Below, in pieces: positions 1 to 5,678 of a stretch of DNA of 11,698 nt. Both the position numbers and the translations under genes were made by a program. The DNA lies in assembly GCA_016206725.1 (NCBI GenBank), contig JACQRA010000139.1, positions 1 to 11,698 on the forward strand. Direction: 5' to 3'. The notes beneath the pieces are model-generated. The model searched no databases and had not been told where the DNA came from. It saw only the letters and a list, made by a program, of their open reading frames with translations. The DNA comes from Candidatus Omnitrophota bacterium. GTDB lineage: Bacteria > Omnitrophota > Gorgyraeia > Aquiviventales > Aquiviventaceae. The stretch's first letter is position 1. Every line of letters starts with the position of its first letter.

Positions 1-213
1 CAGGCTCTGGCGCGGGGGTGGAATGACGAGGGGAATGGTGAAGTTGGCCGTGCCGGTAAAGGGATCGACGTAGTAGTTCTTGAGGGCGGTGACGGGGGCG
101 AACTCTTTCGAGGTGGACGGTGACGGGCCGGCGAGGGCACTGGACTGCGCCACCAGACACCAGGCGAGTGCCACGCGTCCCCACAGTGAGACGATTTGAC
201 GCATCCTCGTCAC
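1..213 (-). CDS. Secreted RHS/YD-repeat-like protein, N-terminal fragment
   Basis: Only the first ~70 codons are in the window; the gene continues off the left edge. The reading frame is open to position 1. The likely start is GTG at 213, whose GTGA overlaps the stop of the upstream patatin gene; an in-frame ATG at 204 is the alternative but has its GAGG directly abutting it. From the ATG the protein opens with MRQIVSLWGRVALAWCLVAQ, a Sec signal peptide with likely cleavage near SSALAG. The mature start contains YYVDPFTGTANFTIPLVIPP. The pattern 'VD-FTG-A--sIPL-vPPg' is familiar from the N-terminus of RHS/SpvB-type repeat proteins, which are large secreted wall or toxin-delivery proteins. No repeat or toxin domain is visible because the gene is cut. 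Family call is moderate; export is well supported. Confidence 0.55.
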   Translation of the reverse strand, partial: MTRMRQIVSLWGRVALAWCLVAQSSALAGPSPSTSKEFAPVTALKNYYVDPFTGTANFTIPLVIPPPRQSL

Positions 214-2432
214 GCGGATTCCGCGGAGTGGCCTGAGAGATCGAGCACGCCGGTCATTTGCTTGAGGACCGGCAGCAGACGCAATGCTTCCTCCTCACCT
301 CGCTGGATGAACTTCTCGGGGTAGTAGAACTCCAGCCAGTGGGAGCCGGGAATGGTGGGACGCAACACGAGGTCCGCCTCCCGGCACGCCACCTCGGCGA
401 TTTGGTATTCCATGGATTGCATGGCGCGCATGATGACGTCAAAGACGAGCGGAGACACGGAGTGGATCAGCTCTTGACGAAGGCGAAGCGCTATCCGCAC
501 CGGCAATGGACGCGAGTTGATCTGCGCTTCCCGTTCCGCTCGCTCGCGCTGCAGACGCTCGAGGTGCGTCCGGAGCTCCGGTGTCGTGGGAAAGACATTC
601 ACCGCGATGACGTGGCGGGCGCCGGCTTGCTTGACCACGCTCACCGGAACCGGATTGATCACGCCTCCATCCACACAGAGCTTGCCGTGACTGGTCACCG
701 GCTTGAAAATCCCTGGGATGGAGACCGAGGCGCGGACCGCCGGCGCAATGGGTCCCGAGGCGAAGATCACCTCCTCGCGCGCCATGGGATTCGCCGCCAC
801 CACCCGCAGAGGTATGCGAGTCTGCTCAAAGGTCTTGCCCCCGAAATCACGCTCCAGCGTGGCCATCAACTGAGTCCCTTGAATCGGCCCGCCAACCAAG
901 GGACCCGTGAGCAAGGCGAACACGACGCAGACGATAAACCCGAAAAAGAGCCCTGCCCACAGGCCGGTCATCATGCTCATCAAGCCGCCGGCCAACAGCC
1001 CGATCACCAAACTCACCACCGGAACCCCGAAATCAAAGACGAACAGCTGTCGAATGTCCCACGGGTTCTTAAATCGCAGCGCCATGCGTTCCAAGTCCTG
1101 CGCAGGAACCCCGGAGGCCCACAAACCACCCACCAACGCCCCGATGCTCGAGCCGGCAATCAGGTCGATCGGAACGCGTTCCCGCTCGATGACCTTCAAG
1201 ACGCCGATATGCGCGAGTCCCAACGCCGCGCCGGAGCCCAAGGCGAGTCCCACCAGCATCCCTCCGAGATCACGGGCGATAAACCGCACGGCTCGCGCAT
1301 AGGGAGACTCGCGCTGGTCGATCACGCGCAACAACTCGTCCAGACTGACATGGCCTGAGGGCGTTTCGATATGCGGCAGGGTAAAGTCAATAGGACGCTC
1401 CAACGTCTCGGCCACCTGGGCCTGGCTCAACCGTTCCCCGCCGCACTCGACGAGATTGAGCATCACCTGCATCTGCTGGGCGTGCGACCCGACGGCATCG
1501 TGCAACTGTCGCATCAGGGCTTTGGTGCGAATGACCGACTCCCGGGCGCAATCGCTCATCAAGTAGATGAGATCGGCCTGGGTCAAGGCCTTGAGGACCG
1601 TCGCGTCCACCTCGACCGGCAGATCCATCAGGATATACCGATAGCGCTGGGCCAATTCGCTGGCTAGCGGGGCAATGACCGTTTCCCGACCGCCGTCGGT
1701 GGCGGGGGCGGCGGCATAGAGGAAATCAAATCCTGCCGGATGGCGCTGGATCTCATGGGCGATGTCTTCATCGGAGACAAGTCCCTGGTGGACGATCGAG
1801 GAGACGCGCGGGTGGCTCTCCCGCCCGAAAAATCGATTGATCTGCCCTTCCGGTGTCGCGACATCCACGATGATGACGGGCTGGCGCGTCTCGCGTCGCA
1901 GCGACGTGGCGAGGGCCACGGTCAAGAGCGTCCGCCCGACGCCCCTTGTCGCGCTGTAGACGGCGACGATCGTCGCCTCCGTCGCTCCCACCGCATGACC
2001 TTTGGTCCGCAGACGCCTCGAGAGCAAGCGGCTGAGGGAGAGGACCAACGACGGAATTCGATTGATGAGGTCTTCGAAATCCGCCTTTTCCAATTGAAAG
2101 ACGAGGGTGTCATTGAGGGCTTGGACGGTCGCGGAGTGCGGCTCGCCGGTCAGGAGGGACACTTCCCCGAAGGTGTCGCCGTTGTGCAAGACGGTGTAGA
2201 GGTGCTTCGCGCCGTCGATCACCGAAAACACTTCCAGGCGACCGGAGGCCACGACGTACAGAGCGGTCGCCACCTCCCCTTCCCGATAGAGAACTTCCCC
2301 TTTCTTGTATTCCACCAGCCGAGTCCGCTCGGCCACGAGCTGCAATTGTTCTTCGGTGCATGAGGCGAACAGCACAATGCGTCGAAGGAGCACGATCTTA
2401 TCTTGGGGTCGAGGTTGATCAGCAATCGTCAT
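210..2432 (-). CDS. cNMP-binding / MinD-like / patatin phospholipase (NTE-type layout), 740 aa
   Basis: Predicted serine lipid hydrolase with three domains. Residues ~13-140 form a cyclic-nucleotide-binding fold with cassette FGEVSLLTGEPHSATV. Residues ~153-355 resemble MinD/ParA ATPases: a worn P-loop TRGVGRT (162-168) and a Walker-B-like ILMDLP (D270). Residues ~393-615 are patatin: GSSIG with nucleophile Ser429 and DGG with Asp588, the catalytic dyad. The order cNBD, P-loop-like domain, patatin matches the neuropathy target esterase (PNPLA6) group, which deacylates phosphatidylcholine and lysophospholipids. Oddities: the cNMP phosphate-binding Arg is His99, both P-loop lysines are absent, the oxyanion-loop Arg is Leu404, and ~50 hydrophobic residues (464-516) are inserted between nucleophile and Asp. 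The start was set at ATG 2432 because it forms ATGA with the upstream GDPD stop; an in-frame extension to 2627 overlaps that gene and looks non-coding. Probably membrane-associated. Confidence 0.88.
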   Translation of the reverse strand: MTIADQPRPQDKIVLLRRIVLFASCTEEQLQLVAERTRLVEYKKGEVLYREGEVATALYVVASGRLEVFSVIDGAKHLYTVLHNGDTFGEVSLLTGEPHSATVQALNDTLVFQLEKADFEDLINRIPSLVLSLSRLLSRRLRTKGHAVGATEATIVAVYSATRGVGRTLLTVALATSLRRETRQPVIIVDVATPEGQINRFFGRESHPRVSSIVHQGLVSDEDIAHEIQRHPAGFDFLYAAAPATDGGRETVIAPLASELAQRYRYILMDLPVEVDATVLKALTQADLIYLMSDCARESVIRTKALMRQLHDAVGSHAQQMQVMLNLVECGGERLSQAQVAETLERPIDFTLPHIETPSGHVSLDELLRVIDQRESPYARAVRFIARDLGGMLVGLALGSGAALGLAHIGVLKVIERERVPIDLIAGSSIGALVGGLWASGVPAQDLERMALRFKNPWDIRQLFVFDFGVPVVSLVIGLLAGGLMSMMTGLWAGLFFGFIVCVVFALLTGPLVGGPIQGTQLMATLERDFGGKTFEQTRIPLRVVAANPMAREEVIFASGPIAPAVRASVSIPGIFKPVTSHGKLCVDGGVINPVPVSVVKQAGARHVIAVNVFPTTPELRTHLERLQRERAEREAQINSRPLPVRIALRLRQELIHSVSPLVFDVIMRAMQSMEYQIAEVACREADLVLRPTIPGSHWLEFYYPEKFIQRGEEEALRLLPVLKQMTGVLDLSGHSAESA

Positions 2433-3178
2433 GAGACATCCACGCCGTGGAGCGCGTGCATCCGCCCAGGGATATTCGTCACAAGACCGTCCACACCCAT
2501 GCGGAGCAATCGGCGCGCCTCGGCGAGCCGGTCGACGGTCCACACATGGACTCGCACGCCCTGCGCATGGGCGCGCTGCACGAGCGCGCGCGTCGTGATG
2601 GCATGATGCGGATGGAGGGCGACGCACTCAAGCGCGACCGCCCGACGCAAAGCCGCCCACGGTCGTCGCGCGCACAACAGCGCGCGAACCGTCCCCGGGG
2701 CAGCGGCTTTCAGGCGAGCGAGGAGGGCGCCGTCAAACGACGAGAGCAAGACGCGGCGCTGCATGCCGCGTCTGCGCACACAACGAACGATTCCTCGAAT
2801 GAGGACCTGCGGGCGCGAAGTTCGTTTCAACTCAAGATTTACTCCACCGGAAGGCGGGCACATCCTCAGGGCTTCTGATGCCAACAGGATGCGCTCGCCT
2901 CGAAATCGAGGACTCCACCACGACCCGGTATCAAGCCGTCGCAGCTCGCGATAGCGAAGGCGCATGAGTCGCCCGCAGCCTGTGCTCGTGCGTTCCAGCC
3001 GATCATCATGAAAGATGACCACGCGCCCATCCCGTGTCAACTGGACATCAAGCTCGACCATATCCGCGCAGCGCCGAAACGCGAGACGGATCGCCGCAGC
3101 GGTGTTTTCCGGCGCCTCGCGAGACGCACCGCGATGCGCGATCACGAGGAGGCGATCACCACCGAAATTCCACGGCAT
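2429..3178 (-). CDS. ugpQ: Glycerophosphodiester phosphodiesterase (GDPD family), 249 aa
   Basis: Hydrolyses glycerophosphodiesters such as glycerophosphocholine to glycerol-3-phosphate plus alcohol. The metal-dependent active site of the TIM-barrel family is complete: AHRGASREAPENT (His15, Arg16, Glu24), VELDVQ (Glu42, Asp44), FHDD (His57), LELKR (Glu116, Lys118), plus the late motifs VWTVD and GVDGLVTNIP. Length is typical of cytoplasmic UgpQ. No signal peptide is seen, so it is probably cytoplasmic. The start at ATG 3178 lies inside the 3' end of the DUF62 gene (23 nt overlap); a longer in-frame start at 3244 would overlap more and adds an unconserved arginine-rich extension. The stop overlaps the start of the patatin gene as ATGA. 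Composition is very rich in Arg and Ala. Family call is firm; the symbol is by family only. Confidence 0.9.
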   Translation of the reverse strand: MPWNFGGDRLLVIAHRGASREAPENTAAAIRLAFRRCADMVELDVQLTRDGRVVIFHDDRLERTSTGCGRLMRLRYRELRRLDTGSWWSPRFRGERILLASEALRMCPPSGGVNLELKRTSRPQVLIRGIVRCVRRRGMQRRVLLSSFDGALLARLKAAAPGTVRALLCARRPWAALRRAVALECVALHPHHAITTRALVQRAHAQGVRVHVWTVDRLAEARRLLRMGVDGLVTNIPGRMHALHGVDVS

Positions 3179-3935
3179 CGCCACGCGTGATCCGGTATCG
3201 TGCGGCCGCCGAGCGCTCGCGCAGCGCCAACTCCAGATAGCCATGAGAACCGATCACGGCGATCAATTCTCCAACCCGACCCGCTCCGTAGGTAGAGACC
3301 AAACGGACCTTCCGGGGTCCACATCGAACGCGGCCATCAGGGTGTCGCGCGACGAGTTGCTCAGGAATGTTCGTGATCGCATTGCCAAAGCGGTCCACAT
3401 GGAGGACGGCGCCTCGGACTGAGGTGCTCGTCTGCTGAAACGACGGCCAGGAGAGCCGGCGGTATGTCTTCACCGACGATCCGAAGAGATGAAGGGCGCG
3501 GCCCCGCGCGAGATGACCGGCCACCGGCGCGAAGATGTCTCGTCCATGGAAGGTCGAGCTGACCTGAGACTGCCAATAGCGTCGCTGCGTCAACCGAACG
3601 ATCGTGAGATGCTCGGCCCGGTCGAACACCTTCGAGAAGAGTCCGTTATCAGGCCCGACGAAGAAGCGTCCATCGGCGGAGGCGGCGATCGGGGCTCGGT
3701 TCGTTCCCACCCCTGGATCAACCACGCCGACACAAATCGTCTTCTGAGGCAGCCAAGGCACCACCGAAGAGAGGGTCAACGCGCCGACGAGGACATCGTG
3801 GGGAGGGATCTCATGCGTCAGATCCAAGAGCCTTGCCGTGGGACAGACCGACCAGATCACCGATTTCACACAGGCCGCGTACCAATCCGTCGTCCCAAAA
3901 TCAGTCACCAGCGCAATCAGCGGGGTCGTGCCCAC
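3156..3935 (-). CDS. SAM hydroxide adenosyltransferase, DUF62 family, 259 aa
   Basis: Predicted to split S-adenosylmethionine with water to adenosine and methionine, the activity of bacterial and archaeal DUF62 proteins related to the SAM-dependent fluorinase and chlorinase. Visible family motifs: ALVTDFGTTDWYAACVK at the N-terminus (Asp12), DLTHEIPPHD, VVDPGVGTNR, FVGPDNGLF, FHGRDIFAPVAGHL, VDRFGNAITNI and GYLELAL. The Asp-Arg-His triad of the hydrolase subgroup is present as Asp73, Arg80 and His130, with the same Asp-to-Arg spacing as characterised members. There is no sign of the halogenase-specific insertion, so a hydrolase is favoured. The start is GTG at 3935, 3 nt after the PilZ stop, with only a weak GGA as ribosome site. 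The 3' end overlaps GDPD by 23 nt. Confidence 0.88.
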   Translation of the reverse strand: MGTTPLIALVTDFGTTDWYAACVKSVIWSVCPTARLLDLTHEIPPHDVLVGALTLSSVVPWLPQKTICVGVVDPGVGTNRAPIAASADGRFFVGPDNGLFSKVFDRAEHLTIVRLTQRRYWQSQVSSTFHGRDIFAPVAGHLARGRALHLFGSSVKTYRRLSWPSFQQTSTSVRGAVLHVDRFGNAITNIPEQLVARHPDGRVRCGPRKVRLVSTYGAGRVGELIAVIGSHGYLELALRERSAAARYRITRGDAVEFRW

Positions 3936-3938
3936 GGC

Positions 3939-4295
3939 TTATCCGGAGGTGGAGGCTCGAAGATGGCGCAGGACGTAGCGGGCGATGGCGGTGCGATCCT
4001 GATCTGAGAGATCGTTGAAGAAAATCGCCACGTCGTAGGCCGAACACCGTCGTCGAAACGACGGGGGATTCACGCGCACGACAATCCCCTGACAGGCGAT
4101 CGTCTGGGGACGACCCAGCTGGTCCAGCTGGAGATTGACCTGAAGCTTGGTCATCGGCGCGACGAAGTTCGCAAACGTGCAGTAGGCGCCTGAGGCGCTG
4201 AGGTTCTTGGTGTGGACGATGAAGGAGCGTTGCCGTTCCTTGACGACCACGGGAATCTGATGCTCAACGCGAGGCGCGGATCGTCGCTCGTCCAT
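3939..4295 (-). CDS. PilZ domain protein, 118 aa
   Basis: A single-domain PilZ protein, a small cytoplasmic receptor for the second messenger c-di-GMP. Both signature elements are present: RRSAPR at residues 4-9 (RxxxR, which grips the nucleotide) and NLSASGAY (the D/NxSxxG motif) about 30 residues later. The remaining sequence fits the beta-barrel (IACQGIVVRVN) and a C-terminal helix (DQDRTAIARYVLRHL). Length is normal for a stand-alone PilZ. Start ATG 4295 has AGGA at a good distance and sits 3 nt after the HIT stop. The output target is unknown; no flagellar, pilus or cellulose gene lies nearby, so the context gives no clue to the pathway it controls. Confidence 0.87.
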   Translation of the reverse strand: MDERRSAPRVEHQIPVVVKERQRSFIVHTKNLSASGAYCTFANFVAPMTKLQVNLQLDQLGRPQTIACQGIVVRVNPPSFRRRCSAYDVAIFFNDLSDQDRTAIARYVLRHLRASTSG

Positions 4296-4298
4296 GGA

Positions 4299-4649
4299 TT
4301 ATCCTGGAGGCCACCTCATCGGACGCCCACCCAGCAGATGCAGGTGGACGTGAAAGACGCTTTGTCCCGCTCCGCTGCCGCAATTGAGCACAAGCCGATA
4401 GCCTTGCTCCGCAATGCCGGTTTGCCGCGCAATCCCATTCGCCAACACCACCGCCTCACCCATCAGCGGAGCCGTCTCCGAGGTTAACTCGGCAATGGTC
4501 GCCACATGGCGTTTAGGAACAATGAGCACGTGCGTCGGGGCTTGCGGGTTGATGTCATTGAACGCCAGGAACCGATCGTTTTCCGCGATGATCTGTGCCG
4601 GCACGAAGCGTCCGACGATCCGGCAGAACAGACAGTCCTCTTCAGGCAT
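4299..4649 (-). CDS. HIT (histidine triad) family hydrolase, HinT-like, 116 aa
   Basis: A purine nucleoside phosphoramidase or nucleotide hydrolase of the HIT superfamily, Hint branch. It carries the histidine triad HVHLHLL (His100, His102, His104, the last-but-one step being the nucleophile histidine), the N-terminal DCLFCRIV with the C-x2-C seen in many bacterial members, AFNDINPQAPTHVLIVPKRH, and the typical ending LLGGRPMRWPPG. Length is exactly that of bacterial HinT. The start at ATG 4649 overlaps the 3' end of the zinc-ribbon gene by 8 nt. Acts in the cytoplasm on adenylated or AMP-lysine-type substrates; the physiological substrate cannot be read from the sequence. Confidence 0.93.
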   Translation of the reverse strand: MPEEDCLFCRIVGRFVPAQIIAENDRFLAFNDINPQAPTHVLIVPKRHVATIAELTSETAPLMGEAVVLANGIARQTGIAEQGYRLVLNCGSGAGQSVFHVHLHLLGGRPMRWPPG

Positions 4650-4815
4650 TGGGCGTAGCCGGCGTCTCAGCGGCCGCCTTCTCGTTCTGAACTTTAGCTA
4701 CCGCGCTCTGCCAGCACGCTCTCTTGCAATAATACTGGCCGTTGCGATAGTACCAATGTTTCTTGTTCAGACGTTTTCCGCACGACGTACACGTCGTTGT
4801 CGTTGGTCGACTCAT
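4642..4815 (-). CDS. Small zinc-ribbon protein, 57 aa
   Basis: A short basic protein with a probable zinc-binding ribbon: C9-T-S-C12 and C30-K-R-A-C34, separated by an aromatic, basic stretch (KKHWYYRNGQYY). The C-terminal third is Ala/Glu/Pro-rich and probably disordered. I do not recognise a named family. The start was chosen at ATG 4815, because it has a good AGGGA five bases upstream and forms ATGA with the glycosylase stop; an in-frame start at 4851 would add 12 residues with no ribosome site. The ATGA link to the DNA glycosylase upstream hints at a nucleic-acid-related role, but this is inference only. The 3' end overlaps the HIT gene by 8 nt. Confidence 0.75.
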   Translation of the reverse strand: MSRPTTTTCTSCGKRLNKKHWYYRNGQYYCKRACWQSAVAKVQNEKAAAETPATPNA

Positions 4816-5486
4816 CGTTCTCCCTGATGGGGGAAGACCCCTAACGGACACGCTGCACAGTGTGGATCCCGACGGCGGCAGTACCGCTTGCCCACCGCCA
4901 CCAACAACGCATGAAACTCGTTATAGAGCTGGACGTCGCGAGGCAGTCGCTGCGTGACGAATCGCTGAAGCTGGTCATACGATTCCCCGCCCTCGATGAG
5001 ATGATGGCGGCGAAAAATCCGTCTCGTATACGCGTCGATGACGACGATCGGCTGCCGCCCCGCATACAACAGGATCGAATCCGCCGTCTCCGGCCCAATC
5101 CCCTTCACCGCGAGCAGCTCCCGCCGCAACGTCTCGAGAGGGACGCGGAACATCATGCGAGGTGAGCCTCGATAACGCGAGAGATACCATCGACTGAACC
5201 CCTGCACCACCGCGGCCTTCTGTCGAAAATACCCGCTGGAACGAATCAACCGCTGCAGCCGAGTGGGTCGCGCGCGCGCCAGAGCCTTCGGGCTCAGGGC
5301 GCGTGCGCGTGTGAGTTGTCCAATGGCCTGCTCGACGTTGCTCCATGCGGTGTTCTGCGTGAGCAGCGCCCCCACCATCACTTCGAAAGAACTTTTCGCC
5401 GGCCACCACTGCTGCGGCCCCAACGCGCGCAGGAGCCGTTGATAAATCCGGCGCAGTGATGGGATCACCAAATCGACATCGTCCAC
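4812..5486 (-). CDS. Endonuclease III / MagIII-like HhH-GPD DNA glycosylase, 224 aa
   Basis: Base-excision-repair DNA glycosylase of the helix-hairpin-helix GPD superfamily. Visible are LLTQNTAWSNVEQAI (residues ~41-55), the hairpin VKGIGPETADSILLYA (127-142) and VVIDAYTRRIF with catalytic Asp151. The lysine that gives endonuclease III its lyase activity is Glu133 here, and the LTQNT form resembles the MagIII (3-methyladenine glycosylase) group, so a monofunctional alkyl-base glycosylase is more likely than classic Nth. The C-terminal iron-sulfur motif is C203-x6-C210-x2-C213, but the expected fourth cysteine (position 219) is proline, and the protein ends five residues later. Start is GTG 5486, with no strong ribosome site, overlapping the preceding small ORF by 22 nt, so coupled translation is plausible. 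The stop overlaps the zinc-ribbon start (ATGA). Confidence 0.85.
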   Translation of the reverse strand: MDDVDLVIPSLRRIYQRLLRALGPQQWWPAKSSFEVMVGALLTQNTAWSNVEQAIGQLTRARALSPKALARARPTRLQRLIRSSGYFRQKAAVVQGFSRWYLSRYRGSPRMMFRVPLETLRRELLAVKGIGPETADSILLYAGRQPIVVIDAYTRRIFRRHHLIEGGESYDQLQRFVTQRLPRDVQLYNEFHALLVAVGKRYCRRRDPHCAACPLGVFPHQGER

Positions 5487-5578
5487 GAGACGACGTGATA
5501 TGTCAACGCGAGGCTCAACCCAATGACCACACCGAGAATGAGATCGGCGCCGCGAGGATTCAACATGGGAAGATACAT
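5465..5578 (-). CDS. Possible 37-aa single-span membrane peptide
   Basis: Short ORF of 37 codons, MYLPMLNPRGADLILGVVIG at the start, then a hydrophobic run to the C-terminus (LSLALTYHVV). It would form one transmembrane helix after a short polar start. ATG 5578 lies just 2-3 bases after the transcription start expected from the TTGACG-17-TACAAT promoter, so the message would be almost leaderless; no ribosome site is possible. An in-frame GTG at 5662 would extend it to 65 residues but starts upstream of that promoter. Its end overlaps the glycosylase start by 22 nt, so it may be a real membrane peptide or a leader ORF that couples translation to the glycosylase. No family recognised. Confidence 0.4.
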   Translation of the reverse strand: MYLPMLNPRGADLILGVVIGLSLALTYHVVSWTMSIW

Positions 5579-5587
5579 AATGAAGAC

Positions 5588-5616
5588 ATTGTAGCGTCGG
5601 AGGGAGAGATCGTCAA
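5588..5616 (-). promoter_or_regulatory. Sigma70-type promoter of the glycosylase-to-RHS operon
   Basis: On the minus strand, TTGACG (5616-5611), a 17-bp spacer and TACAAT (5593-5588) match the -35 and -10 consensus at 5 of 6 positions each with ideal spacing. Transcription would start near 5581, about 95 nt before the glycosylase GTG. It lies in the only non-coding gap between the protease gene and the operon, where a promoter is expected. No operator-like repeat is seen beside it. Confidence 0.65.
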
Positions 5617-5678
5617 TATGCGACAACACGCGAAACACTCCACGATAGGGGGCGGTTCCCACGATACGATGTTCCGCC

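Noticed and set aside
258..1358. Long (366 codons) plus-strand open frame opposite the patatin gene
   Set aside because: It is antisense to a gene with clear domains and motifs. Its protein is Arg/His/Gln-rich without any recognisable domain, typical of the shadow frame of GC-rich coding DNA.
2433..2627. 65-residue N-terminal extension of the patatin protein
   Set aside because: It overlaps the well-supported GDPD gene, is Arg/Pro/Cys-rich without domain character, and the ATGA start at 2432 fits the cNBD start.
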